A model generated the notes under the pieces. The model was not told where the DNA came from, did no database searches, and saw nothing but the letters and a program-made list of their open reading frames with translations. DNA of 64,000 nt, from the NCBI GenBank assembly GCA_027100635.1, contig JAMOOQ010000048.1:1-64000 (forward strand), in the 5' to 3' direction. Source of the DNA: Campylobacteraceae bacterium. Its GTDB lineage: Bacteria > Campylobacterota > Campylobacteria > Campylobacterales > Sulfurovaceae. Below are positions 1 to 10,291 of the stretch, piece by piece (within the stretch, counting starts at the first letter, position 1; every line of letters begins with the position of its first letter). A program made the translations under genes and the position numbers.

Positions 1-2
1 AG

Positions 3-81
3 GGACTCAATTGGATTATTTTAATGAAAATCATGAGATTATTTTGGAGTGCTTAGGGGATAATTACGAGGAGTTTTATGA
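3..81 (+). pseudogene. C-terminal tail of a putative IS transposase (…TQLDYFNENHEIILECLGDNYEEFYD*)
   Basis: Open frame from window edge to TAG; near-identical tail peptide QLDYFNENHKIILECLGDDYKYFYL at 4989..5066 on the minus strand, next to IS1634-like transposase remnants. Confidence 0.45.
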
Positions 82-99
82 TTAGTTGTTTTATATTAG

Positions 100-127
100 T
101 TTAAGTTTAGAGGGGTGATGAATGTCG
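100..127 (+). repeat. 28-bp sequence TTTAAGTTTAGAGGGGTGATGAATGTCG, exact inverted copy at 20072..20099
   Basis: Direct sequence identity with the reverse complement of 20072..20099. Confidence 0.85.
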
Positions 128-660
128 ATTAAAATAATAATAACCGTTCTTTTGATTATTAACTTTTTAGATGCTAAGGATATGGATATAACATTTGATA
201 TTAGTAAAAAGAGTGCTTATCAAGGTGAGGCAATTTTACTAGATGTAAATCTATCTCAACTTGACCACTCAAAAGTTATGTTATTTAATTTTTCCATCAA
301 AAAAAGTCAAAAATTTAGATTTAGACAGATTGATTTTAGAGAAGATAATAGGTATCATAATCTAAAACAGTATTATAAATTTTTAATATATCCAATCTCT
401 AGTGGCAATATAAATATTAAATTTAATATGATAAAGTCTATAACAGATGATGAAAAAGTAGCATATTCAATATCAGGAGATAAAGATAATGTTAAAGGGC
501 TCGTTAAAAACGATATTATCTTAAATATAAAACTAAAATAAAAAATAGTTTTGAAATAGAGGTTGATAGATCTAAAACTCCAAAAGAGCTATTTTTACTT
601 CTTATTGCTCAAAATGATAAAAAATTTGATAAGATAATTAGTGTAGCTTCATTTCATTAG
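122..660 (+). pseudogene. BatD-like protein fragment, frameshifted near 540
   Basis: ORF 122..541 (…ISKKSAYQGEAILLDVNLSQ…) resembles BatD/oxygen-tolerance N-terminal beta domains; a second open segment KNSFEIEVDRSKTPKELFLLLIAQNDKKFDKIISVASFH* continues in another frame to 660. Confidence 0.4.
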
Positions 661-995
661 AATTTTATTAGAAATTTTAAGGTTAGGGTTGGGCTTTGCA
701 ATTTAAGCTATGTATCATAGAGTTGAATCTCAGCGAACCATTGCTGAAGTTTCAAAATTATCTATGATTATGTTAAAACTAAGGGTAACGGTACTTTTAT
801 AAAAAATATCTTAAAACTTACACCTATGATAAAGTTGGAGACCTCTCTACAATACCATTCTTTGCTATCCTTCTAGTTTTATCCTCTTTGAGGTATGGCG
901 AATTAAAATAAGAAATAGGGGGTAACTTATGAAAGAGGTTTTTAAAAAAAATATGTTATTATATCAAATAATTTTCTATAAGATAAAGGTACAAG

Positions 996-1313
996 ATGAG
1001 TTTAGAAGAGATGCAAGATATTATTGCAACAAAAGATGGGGTTTTAATATATTTTTGGGGAGATAATTGTAATGTTTGTGAAGCTCTTAGACCCAAATTC
1101 AGAGAGGCATTTGATAAAAATTTTCCAAAAATAGAGCAGATTTATTTAAATGCAAAAGATAATATAGAGATTTCATCTTTTTATGGAGTATTTTCTATCC
1201 CAACTATGATTGTATTTTTGGATGGTAAAGAGTTTGCAAGAGAGGGTAGAAGTGTTAGTATAAGTAAATTAGTTACTCAATTAAAACGACCATATTCAAT
1301 AATGTTAGGATAA
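996..1313 (+). CDS. thioredoxin-like protein
   Basis: Thioredoxin fold with CNVC active-site motif (WGDNCNVCEALRPKF) and cis-Pro (SIPTMIVF). Confidence 0.8.
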   Translation: MSLEEMQDIIATKDGVLIYFWGDNCNVCEALRPKFREAFDKNFPKIEQIYLNAKDNIEISSFYGVFSIPTMIVFLDGKEFAREGRSVSISKLVTQLKRPYSIMLG

Positions 1314-1320
1314 CTATTTA

Positions 1321-2724
1321 ATGAAGGTCAAATCTATATTTACCAATAGTTTTGGTATTTTAATATCAAGAATTTTAGGTTTTATTAGAGATATGATTAT
1401 GGCTTCCACTTTGGGAGTAAACATATTCTCGGATATTTTTGCTATAGCATTTAAACTTCCAAATTTATTTCGTAGAATTTTTGCAGAGGGTGCTTTTGTT
1501 CAGAGTTTTTTACCATCTTTTGTGGCATCAAAGCACAAGGGAGTTTTCTCTACGGCAATAGTTCTACGATTTTTAATCTTTATTATTTTTGGCTCAATCA
1601 TTGTAAATATATTTTCTGATTTAGCGACTAAAACTATTGCAATAGGGTTTGATGATGAGACCGTGGCATTAGCATCTCCCCTTGTAGCAATTAATTTTTG
1701 GTATCTTGATTTAATATTTGTGATTACATTTTTGGCAACACTTCTACAATATAAAAATCATTTTGCCACTACTGCATTTTCTACATCTTTGCTTAATATC
1801 TCAATGATAGGGGCGATGATAATATATGCCAAAGATGACCCTATTGATATTGTATATGCTCTTAGTTTTTCTGTTTTGATTGGTGGAGTGATGCAACTTA
1901 TTGTTCATATTATTGCTATCAAAAAATTTAATCTTCATAAATTACTAATAGGTGGTTGGAAATATAGAAAACAAAAAGATATAACTGTAGAAAAGAAAAC
2001 TTTTATATCTCAGTTTATCCCTGCTATGTGGGGAAATTCCACTGCTCAAATAGCTGCTTTTTTAGATACTTGGATGGCATCATTTTTGGTTACAGGTTCA
2101 ATTAGTTATCTATATTATGCTAATCGTATCTTTCAGCTTCCTCTTGCTATTTTTGCTATTGCAACAGCTACCGTTTTATTTCCCTCAATTTCAAAGTCAA
2201 TCAAAAATAATAAAATTAAAGAGATTGATAAAAATTTAGCTAAAGCATTTTGGATGTTAGCTTTTACATTGGGTTTTGCGATGGCTGGAGGAATAATTTT
2301 ATCTCAAGTGATAGTTTGGTTACTTTTTGAAAGAGGTGAATTTACAGATATTGATAGAATGAATAGTGCTAATATATTGGTGATGTATATGATTGGATTA
2401 TTACCTTTTGGGTTATCTAAACTCTTTTCATTATTTTTATACACATCTAAAAGGCAAGGTAAAGCTGCGATTATTGCAACCTATTCACTAGCAATAAACC
2501 TTATTTTATCTTTTATTTTAATGCAGTATATGGGTGCAATGGGATTAGCATTAGCATCTAGTATTGGTGGTTGGGTTTTATTTATTTTAACTCTTAAAGA
2601 AGTTGGATTTGATAAGTTTAAAGATATAATAAAGTCAAAAAATAGTCTGTATTTTATAATAGTTATGGCTTTATTCTCTATAATACTTTTGTATATAAAT
2701 AATATTTTAGAGAAGATGATTTAA
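1321..2724 (+). CDS. murJ: lipid II flippase MurJ
   Basis: Polytopic membrane protein; MurJ/MviN pattern (SFGILISRILGFIRDMIMA, FRRIFAEGAFVQSFLP). Confidence 0.9.
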   Translation: MKVKSIFTNSFGILISRILGFIRDMIMASTLGVNIFSDIFAIAFKLPNLFRRIFAEGAFVQSFLPSFVASKHKGVFSTAIVLRFLIFIIFGSIIVNIFSDLATKTIAIGFDDETVALASPLVAINFWYLDLIFVITFLATLLQYKNHFATTAFSTSLLNISMIGAMIIYAKDDPIDIVYALSFSVLIGGVMQLIVHIIAIKKFNLHKLLIGGWKYRKQKDITVEKKTFISQFIPAMWGNSTAQIAAFLDTWMASFLVTGSISYLYYANRIFQLPLAIFAIATATVLFPSISKSIKNNKIKEIDKNLAKAFWMLAFTLGFAMAGGIILSQVIVWLLFERGEFTDIDRMNSANILVMYMIGLLPFGLSKLFSLFLYTSKRQGKAAIIATYSLAINLILSFILMQYMGAMGLALASSIGGWVLFILTLKEVGFDKFKDIIKSKNSLYFIIVMALFSIILLYINNILEKMI

Positions 2725-2731
2725 AGGATAT

Positions 2732-3622
2732 ATTATAAACACTCAATTTAAGAATTTTTATAAATTTCATAATGATTTTGATATAGAAAAAACTATTGAT
2801 TATTTTTCTCTATTTGGTGGAGTAGAGATGCTTGTCTCTCTTGATTTAAATGATGATATTATCTTATCTGTAGATTTAAATATTCTTCAAAATTTTCAAG
2901 TTTATGATGATATAGTTTTCCCAGACTTTTTAATAAAAAAACCATATAGAGATATTTTAATATCAATTGCGAGAGGGGACTCAAAACTTTTACATATATT
3001 TAATAAAGCACATATTGGAGAATCTTTGGGTAAGGATATTATATATCAACTGGTTGAACTTGATATTCTATCTATTTTGCCATCTCGTGAATCTCCAATC
3101 AAAATAAATCCTAAGCAGAAGCTAAAAAGGGAATTAAGGTCATATAAAGTTCAGTCTATAATAAGATTTAAAAATCCATTTTACTATTTTTGGTTTGGTT
3201 TTGTAGAACCATACAGAATAGATATAGAAAATAGTGAATATGATAGGTTTTGGGAATACTTTTTAAGCCATTATCATAGATGTACAAGCCTAGTTTTTGA
3301 ACAGCTATCTTCTGATATTATAAATTATAGATTTGATATAGTAAGTTATGGTAATTATTGGGATAGAAAGAATGAGTTTGATATATTGTCTATTACCACA
3401 GATAAAAAAACTATTTTGGGAGAATGTAAATATAAAAATAAAAAGATATGTAAAAATGAGCTAAATAGGTTAATTAGTAAATCTATTGTATCAGATATAA
3501 ACGCAGATTATTATGCACTATTTTCAAAAAATGGATACTCAAATGAGTTGAAAAATCTTAAAACCCCAAATATACTATTGTATGATTTAAGCGATTTTGA
3601 GATTTTATTGGAGATAAATTAA
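2732..3622 (+). CDS. DUF234-like protein with PD-(D/E)XK-like motif, no ATPase domain; start uncertain (ORF track starts at 2828)
   Basis: FKNPFYYFWFGFVEPYR and NEFDILSITTDKKTILGECKYK motifs; frame open upstream of the ATG at 2828 to 2720 with AAAGGA at 2723..2728 but only ATT/ATA candidate starts. Confidence 0.6.
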   Translation: MINTQFKNFYKFHNDFDIEKTIDYFSLFGGVEMLVSLDLNDDIILSVDLNILQNFQVYDDIVFPDFLIKKPYRDILISIARGDSKLLHIFNKAHIGESLGKDIIYQLVELDILSILPSRESPIKINPKQKLKRELRSYKVQSIIRFKNPFYYFWFGFVEPYRIDIENSEYDRFWEYFLSHYHRCTSLVFEQLSSDIINYRFDIVSYGNYWDRKNEFDILSITTDKKTILGECKYKNKKICKNELNRLISKSIVSDINADYYALFSKNGYSNELKNLKTPNILLYDLSDFEILLEIN

Positions 3623-3650
3623 AAACTGATATTATCCATATTTAAATTAT

Positions 3651-4181
3651 TTATCTCATCACTCTAATATATTTAGCACTTACCCAACCACTATAAATAG
3701 AGGGATGTTGGACTTTACACCATCTCTTTCCTCTTGGAGTATATTTACATCTAATCACTTTAATATTTTTAGTATGGTAATATAATTCATCTACTTTTCT
3801 ATTATATATCCCTGCATCACTTCGTACACTGAGCGTATCATCACTTCTTATATTAACTACACGGTATCTTTTTCCGATAGATTCTCTGTTATGTGATGAA
3901 CGATATTGAGGAGTAATATATCTAGCACTTACCCAACCTGTATAGATAGATGGATGTTGCACTTTACACCATTCTCTATTATTGTAGGCAAGTTTACATC
4001 TAATAACTTTAATATTTTTTGTATTATATGCTAATTCATCTATTTTTCTAAAAGACACACCAGCATTACTTCTTACACTTAGAGTATCATCACTTCGTAT
4101 CTTAATCACCTTATATGATTCTGCATAAGCAAAAGTTACAAATAATAGTAAGAAAAGCTTTAATAAAATTTTCATAATCAT
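3651..4181 (-). CDS. secreted SH3-domain protein with two tandem bacterial SH3-like repeats
   Basis: Signal peptide; duplicated unit YKVIKIRSDDTLSVRSNAG…WCKVQHPSIYTGWVSARYI. Confidence 0.75.
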   Translation of the reverse strand: MIMKILLKLFLLLFVTFAYAESYKVIKIRSDDTLSVRSNAGVSFRKIDELAYNTKNIKVIRCKLAYNNREWCKVQHPSIYTGWVSARYITPQYRSSHNRESIGKRYRVVNIRSDDTLSVRSDAGIYNRKVDELYYHTKNIKVIRCKYTPRGKRWCKVQHPSIYSGWVSAKYIRVMR

Positions 4182-4221
4182 TCTCCTTTAATTTATATGT
4201 TATAATTGTATCTAAAATAAT

Positions 4222-4881
4222 ATGAAAAGTATAAATATGAAAAAAATTCTAGTAATGACAATTGCATTAACCTATATAATTTTGGCAGATGGATATGATT
4301 ATAAAATATCTAAAATTGAACCTGATATATTGGAACGGATGATAAATGGAAATAGCTACAAAGAAAATTGTCCTGTAAAAGATATAGACCTAAGATATAT
4401 AGAATTAAATTATATAGATTTCAATGGTAAAACTCAAACAGGAGAGCTTATAGTTCATTATAAAGTGGCTCATAATGTAGTGAAGGTTTTTAGAGAGCTT
4501 TATAATATAAAATATCCAATTAGAGAAATGGCTCTTATAAGTGATTTTAAAGGTAGTGATTTTGCCTCAATTGAGGCTGATAATACAAGTGCTTTTAATT
4601 GTAGAAATATTGCAGGGACTTCTAGGTGGTCAAAACATGCTTATGGTAAAGCAATAGATATTAATCCAATTGAAAACCCTTATATCTCAAAAAGTGGTAA
4701 TATATCACATACAAAATCACTAAAATATAGAGATAGAAGACATACCAAAAATACATCTGCTAGTCGTGCTATGATACTTGCCGATGATAAAGCCAGAAAA
4801 ATATTTACCAAATATGGCTGGAGTTGGGGTGGATATTGGAAAAGTATCAAAGATTATCAACACTTTGAATATAAAAAGTAA
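4222..4881 (+). CDS. M15 family D-Ala-D-Ala carboxypeptidase-like protein
   Basis: SKHAYGKAIDINP…HFEYKK zinc-peptidase motifs of the VanY/M15 type. Confidence 0.75.
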   Translation: MKSINMKKILVMTIALTYIILADGYDYKISKIEPDILERMINGNSYKENCPVKDIDLRYIELNYIDFNGKTQTGELIVHYKVAHNVVKVFRELYNIKYPIREMALISDFKGSDFASIEADNTSAFNCRNIAGTSRWSKHAYGKAIDINPIENPYISKSGNISHTKSLKYRDRRHTKNTSASRAMILADDKARKIFTKYGWSWGGYWKSIKDYQHFEYKK

Positions 4882-4988
4882 TATATATATCTAAAACTAT
4901 GTTTTAATTTTCTTAAAACCTATTAAGAGAGTCAAATTGAACAAAAATAGTATAGATGTATATGGAGTGAGAAAGAATAATCTAAAAA

Positions 4989-5380
4989 CTATAAGTAAAA
5001 ATACTTGTAATCATCGCCTAAACACTCCAAAATAATCTTATGATTTTCATTAAAATAGTCCAATTGGTTTTCCCTTCTGATTTGGAAAAGTAAGGTTATT
5101 TTTTTTCATATTTTTGCAAACTTTATACTCTAATGCAGAATATACCAATAACGATAATCTCATAATCATTAACAGTGATGCAATCCGTTCAGGTTTTTTA
5201 AAAAGATAGAATCAGCTTTCCACTAGATACTTGCTGATATATTGGCAATTTTGCCCTATTTTCTACTATCATATTAAGAGCTATTTGATTCAAATCTGCT
5301 CTATAATCTTTGCTATGACCTTTTCATATCTCAATTGTTCCATCACCCCATATCTTTCTCTTGTATAATACAAGGGTGCT
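4989..5380 (-). pseudogene. degenerate IS1634-like transposase remnant
   Basis: Minus strand 5198..5317 reads HSKDYRADLNQIALNMIVENRAKLPIYQQVSSGKLILSF*; 4989..5066 gives a tail peptide matching the window start. Confidence 0.65.
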
Positions 5381-5510
5381 TTCCCACAAAAGCACAGATA
5401 ATATTTCAATGATAAATTAAACTATATCCCCTTAGTAGCAATCTGGAAATTCTATTAGTAAAAGCAATTTTATCTTTTGGTTCAATTTTTTTTGAAAGTT
5501 TAGCATACTA

Positions 5511-5816
5511 TTATGATTTTAATATCTCTATTATTTGAAAATATCCTATCATAGCTTCAAAACACATTCTCCAAACTATCTCCATAAATATAAACATTAA
5601 TACCATCAAAAATATAGATATTACTCTATATTTTAAACTCAATCTACTAAAAAGTTTCATTAAGTAATTATAAAAATCATCTAATATTTTAAATCTTTTT
5701 TGTAGATAAGATTTACTTAACCACATACTAATAGGAATAATAATAGCACCTATATAATAAGATAGTATAAGTATATCTATTGAGATAAAAGTTTTAAATG
5801 TTAAAAAATCTATCAT
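5511..5816 (-). CDS. small membrane protein
   Basis: Hydrophobic ORF next to a CopD-like gene. Confidence 0.45.
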   Translation of the reverse strand: MIDFLTFKTFISIDILILSYYIGAIIIPISMWLSKSYLQKRFKILDDFYNYLMKLFSRLSLKYRVISIFLMVLMFIFMEIVWRMCFEAMIGYFQIIEILKS

Positions 5817-5819
5817 ATT

Positions 5820-6269
5820 TTATAATATACTTCTAATTACAATAGCATAATGCATTACAAAAAGATTGATTATAAATATAGCCATTGAAGAGGCTCTTGA
5901 TATCAGATGTTCTAATTTAGTTCGCTCTATATTATTTGTTTTAAATGCAATATAAGTGTGAACTATTGTAACTAAAATTATTGTAGCAACTAGCATTAAT
6001 TTTATACGAAGAGAATCTATAACTTTTGTATTTACACTATCATCAAATAAAATTGTAATAAGTCCATTATCTATAATCATATAAATTCCAGTTGATACCA
6101 AAATAAGAAGAGATACTATCTCAAAGTATCCAAATATTGGTCCTACTCGTGGATATACTGCTTTTTGGTCATCTTTATCCCTAAGTGAAACTCCCAAAAT
6201 AAACATAAATACACTTCCACCTATCCACGAAATAGCCGCGATTAGGTGTATATGAAAAGTCCAACCCAT
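5820..6269 (-). CDS. CopD-like integral membrane protein
   Basis: Four predicted TM segments; HIHLIAAISWIGGSVFMF motif. Confidence 0.6.
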   Translation of the reverse strand: MGWTFHIHLIAAISWIGGSVFMFILGVSLRDKDDQKAVYPRVGPIFGYFEIVSLLILVSTGIYMIIDNGLITILFDDSVNTKVIDSLRIKLMLVATIILVTIVHTYIAFKTNNIERTKLEHLISRASSMAIFIINLFVMHYAIVIRSIL

Positions 6270-6270
6270 A

Positions 6271-8067
6271 TTAACTCTCTATATTAAGTACGGCCATAAA
6301 TGCCTCTTGAGGGACTTGAACACTACCGATTGATTTCATTCTCTTTTTCCCAGCTTTTTGTTTCTCTAATAGTTTTCTTTTTCGTGTAATATCTCCACCA
6401 TAACATTTTGCAGTTACATTTTTACCCATAGATTTTACATTACTTCTAGCAATTACATTATTCCCAATACTTGCCTGAATTGCTACTTCAAAAAGTTGTC
6501 TAGGAATTAACTCTTTTAGAGATTTTACAAATGCCAATCCTCTTGTTCTTGATTTTGTTTCTGGAACAATAATTGAAAGAGCATCAACCACTTCACCTGC
6601 CACTTTAATATCAAGCTTTACTAAATCACCCTCTCTAAAACCAATAGCTTCATAATCAAAACTAGCATAACCTTTTGTTGTACTCTTTAGCTTATCATAA
6701 AAGTCCATTACAATCTCATTCATTGGAATATCATATTCTAATAAAACTCTTGTTTCATTTAGGTAATCCATTTTTATCTGAATCCCGCGACGGTCATTAA
6801 GAAGTTTTATAATATTTCCAACAAACTCTTGAGGAGTAAGAATCGTTGCTTTAATATATGGTTCTAAAATAAAATCAATATTTTGAGGTTCGGGCAAATC
6901 ACTTGGATTTTGGATTACAATCTCTTCACCATTTGTTTTTTGAACTCTATATACAACAGTTGGTGCAGTAGCGATTAAATCAAGATCAAATTCTCTTTCT
7001 AATCTCTCTTTGATAACCTCCATATGGAGCATTCCCAAAAATCCAGTTCTAAATCCTGAACCTAAAGCAAGAGAACTCTCTGGTTCAAAACTAATAGAGC
7101 TATCATTTAGTTTAAGCTTATTAAGAGCATCTCTTAACTCTTCAAATTTATCAGTTTCAATTGGATAAAGTCCAGCAAAAACAAAAGATTTAGCCTCTTC
7201 AAATCCATCAATTATCTCATCAGTTGGGTTTTTTGTCATTGTAACTGTATCACCTACTTGAATCCCATCAACTGTTTTTAGTCCCATTACCACAATACCA
7301 ATTTCACCAGTTTTGATCTCATCTGTTTTAATTGGAGCAATTGGATTTGGGTACATTAAATCTAATACTTGATGGTCATCTTTTGTACCTTTTATATGAG
7401 CCATCTCACCTTTTTTAATACTTCCATCAAAAACTCTTACAAGAGCCAAAGCTCCTAAATATTGATCAAACCAACTATCATAGATAAGAGCTTTTGTAGG
7501 TTTGTTAGCATCACCATTTGGTGCAGGAATTTTTTCTACAATTGTATCTATTAAATCTTTTACACCAAGTCCAGTTTTTGCAGAAACCAAACTATGTTCT
7601 GTACAATCAAGTCCAATTGCATCTTCAACCTCTGCTAAAACTCTATCAGGGTCTGCTGATGGTAAATCAATCTTATTTACAACAGGTAAAAGTTCAAGAT
7701 CATTTTCAATAGCAATATATACATTTGCAATTGTTTGAGCCTCCACTCCTTGAGCAGCATCTACAATTAATAAAGCTCCATCACTTGATGCTAAAGAACG
7801 ACTTACCTCATAAGAGAAATCAACATGCCCAGGGGTATCTATTAGATTTAAGATATAAGCTTCACCATCTTTTATATAATCAAGCCTTACACTTTGAGCT
7901 TTGATTGTGATACCTCGTTCTTTTTCTATATCCATAGTATCCATCACTTGAGCAGACATTTTTCTATCTGATACTGCACCACACTCTTGAATAATTCTAT
8001 CTGCTAGAGTAGATTTACCATGGTCAATATGAGCAATAATTGAGAAGTTACGAATATTTTTTTGCAT
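6271..8067 (-). CDS. lepA: elongation factor 4 (LepA)
   Basis: GTPase motifs [35 protein letters not shown]; characteristic C-terminus. Confidence 0.97.
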   Translation of the reverse strand: MQKNIRNFSIIAHIDHGKSTLADRIIQECGAVSDRKMSAQVMDTMDIEKERGITIKAQSVRLDYIKDGEAYILNLIDTPGHVDFSYEVSRSLASSDGALLIVDAAQGVEAQTIANVYIAIENDLELLPVVNKIDLPSADPDRVLAEVEDAIGLDCTEHSLVSAKTGLGVKDLIDTIVEKIPAPNGDANKPTKALIYDSWFDQYLGALALVRVFDGSIKKGEMAHIKGTKDDHQVLDLMYPNPIAPIKTDEIKTGEIGIVVMGLKTVDGIQVGDTVTMTKNPTDEIIDGFEEAKSFVFAGLYPIETDKFEELRDALNKLKLNDSSISFEPESSLALGSGFRTGFLGMLHMEVIKERLEREFDLDLIATAPTVVYRVQKTNGEEIVIQNPSDLPEPQNIDFILEPYIKATILTPQEFVGNIIKLLNDRRGIQIKMDYLNETRVLLEYDIPMNEIVMDFYDKLKSTTKGYASFDYEAIGFREGDLVKLDIKVAGEVVDALSIIVPETKSRTRGLAFVKSLKELIPRQLFEVAIQASIGNNVIARSNVKSMGKNVTAKCYGGDITRKRKLLEKQKAGKKRMKSIGSVQVPQEAFMAVLNIES

Positions 8068-9002
8068 TAATCAATCTCAAATAGTGAGTTGATACTCTCA
8101 TTGTGATGTACTCTTCTAATAACTTCTGCTAACATTGGAGCAGTAGGAAGAACTTTTATTTTTTTCAGCTTTTTTGCAAGAGGAATTGTATCAGAAACAA
8201 CAAGCTCATCTAAATCTCCCTCTTCTATTCTATTAAATGCAGGACCAGAAAGCACAGGATGAGTACAACATGCCATAACCGAAGTCGCACCAAGATTTTT
8301 AAGAGCAGTTGCAGCTTTCACCATAGTTCCTGCTGTATCAATCATATCATCAATTAATATAATATCTTTACCTTTTACATCACCTATAATATTCATAACC
8401 TCAGACTCATTAGCTTTTTCTCGTCTTTTATCAACAATTGCCATCTCAAGACCCAGTTTATCAGCAAAATATCTTGCCCGTGCAACTCCACCAACATCAG
8501 GTGAAGCTATCATTGGATTTTTTAGATTCTTAGATTTAATATAATCCATAAATATAATTGCACCATAAAGATTATCTACAGGAATATCAAAAAATCCTTG
8601 AATTTGAGAAGCATGTAAATCAACTGTTACCATTCTTGTAATTCCTGATGTCTCCATCAAGTTTGCTACAAGTTTTGCTGTAATTGGAACTCTAGGAGCT
8701 GCTTTTCTATCTTGTCTTGCATATCCATAATATGGAACAACTGCTGTAATTGATCTAGCAGAAGAGCGTTTAAGAGCATCTGTCATAATTAAAAGCTCCA
8801 TCAAGTTTGCATTTACAGGAGCTGAAGTTGGTTGTATAATAAATATATCTTTACCCCTTACACTCTCGGTAATTTGTATATTTATCTCTCCATCAGAAAA
8901 TCTATTTATGTTTGCTTTTGATACAGGAAGCTCAAGATATGAAGCTATATCCTCAGCTAATTTAGGATTCGAAGTTCCAGAAAAAATCATATAATCATTC
9001 AT
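8067..9002 (-). CDS. prs: ribose-phosphate pyrophosphokinase
   Basis: [15 protein letters not shown]-like and [10 protein letters not shown] motifs. Confidence 0.97.
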   Translation of the reverse strand: MNDYMIFSGTSNPKLAEDIASYLELPVSKANINRFSDGEINIQITESVRGKDIFIIQPTSAPVNANLMELLIMTDALKRSSARSITAVVPYYGYARQDRKAAPRVPITAKLVANLMETSGITRMVTVDLHASQIQGFFDIPVDNLYGAIIFMDYIKSKNLKNPMIASPDVGGVARARYFADKLGLEMAIVDKRREKANESEVMNIIGDVKGKDIILIDDMIDTAGTMVKAATALKNLGATSVMACCTHPVLSGPAFNRIEEGDLDELVVSDTIPLAKKLKKIKVLPTAPMLAEVIRRVHHNESINSLFEID

Positions 9003-9085
9003 TAAAAAAACCTTTATTCTATTATTAAAATTATAGATATATTACTATTATTTATATAAGAGCGTGTTTGAAATTAAATTTAATT

Positions 9086-10291
9086 TTAATCCTTTAGCTT
9101 AAAAGAAAAATATAGTGATAAAAATAGTACAATTAATGAGCTACTATATAATATAGTATAGTTTAGAAAGTGTAAAATTATACCACCAATTATAGAAAAG
9201 AATAGACCAAAAGATACAATATTCATCTGCAAAGCCACATAAATACCTCTTTTTTGTTCAGGAGCAAGAGCCAAAATAAGATTCCCTGATGCAATACGAT
9301 TTCCATCAATTGATGCACCAACAAGAAAAAATATAAAAGAGTATTCATATAAGGAAGATGCGTTAAATACGATAATAATAGCCAAAATTTGTAGAGATAT
9401 TGAGATATTTGCTGTTAATTTATTAAACCCTTTTCCACTAAGTTTCCCCCATAAAAAGTTACTAAACATCGCTCCAATCATCTGTGTTGTAATTAAACTA
9501 GCGATAGCCACACCATCAAGATTAATTTTATTTTGAGCATCAAGAATTATAAATGGTAAAGCGATCAAATATCCATAAGCTAATAAAAAAGTCTTAAGTT
9601 GAATTTGTAAGTCTCTATCCTCTTTTAATGTAGTTAATGAATTATGTAAGAATTTTTTAAATGATTTTTCCTCTTTTACTGTAATCTCTTTTTTAGGTTC
9701 ATCAATTGTTCCGAAAGATAAATATCCAAATCCCATAATAAATGAGCTTATAATAAAAAGGTATCCATAGCTATAAGGTGGCTCAAAAGATGCTAAAATC
9801 CAACCTGCCAATGCTCCACTAATTAATCCACCAAAGGCACTAAAAAATTGACGATATGCCATAGTTTTTCCACGAAATTTATGAGAAAATATCTTAGCAA
9901 TAATATCTTTAAAATATATTGCCCCAAAACCAGCACTAAATGAAAATATAAAAAGTCCAAGACCAATAAGAAAAAGTGTTAAATCAGGAGAGGTCTTGCC
10001 AAAAACTATTATACTTATTCCAATTCCGAACCAAGCAAAAAATCTAATAATAAATACTCGTCTAATATATGGTAACATTAATGTATAGCTTTGTGATTGA
10101 AATGCAGCAAAAAGTTGAACTATAATTGCACCACCACGAAGGAGTGATGCAAAAAATCCAACAAGCAAAGAACTCCCACCAAAATAGTTGATAATAAGAG
10201 GTAATATAGTTGATGGTTCAGCGATAGTTGTTCCGATTGATAAAAAAAATCCATGAAGTATATTTCTTATATGATTATGAAACTTATCCAT
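9086..10291 (-). CDS. MFS transporter
   Basis: 12-TM hydrophobicity pattern, MFS-like organisation. Confidence 0.75.
   Translation of the reverse strand: MDKFHNHIRNILHGFFLSIGTTIAEPSTILPLIINYFGGSSLLVGFFASLLRGGAIIVQLFAAFQSQSYTLMLPYIRRVFIIRFFAWFGIGISIIVFGKTSPDLTLFLIGLGLFIFSFSAGFGAIYFKDIIAKIFSHKFRGKTMAYRQFFSAFGGLISGALAGWILASFEPPYSYGYLFIISSFIMGFGYLSFGTIDEPKKEITVKEEKSFKKFLHNSLTTLKEDRDLQIQLKTFLLAYGYLIALPFIILDAQNKINLDGVAIASLITTQMIGAMFSNFLWGKLSGKGFNKLTANISISLQILAIIIVFNASSLYEYSFIFFLVGASIDGNRIASGNLILALAPEQKRGIYVALQMNIVSFGLFFSIIGGIILHFLNYTILYSSSLIVLFLSLYFSFKLKD

Noticed and set aside
3668-4170. Near-duplicate DNA blocks considered as CRISPR or tandem repeat array
   Set aside because: Only two units, coding in frame for tandem SH3 domains
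7502-7738. Plus-strand ORFs inside lepA (7502..7738, 7518..7712)
   Set aside because: Antisense to a strongly conserved gene; low-complexity Ser-rich translation typical of shadow ORFs
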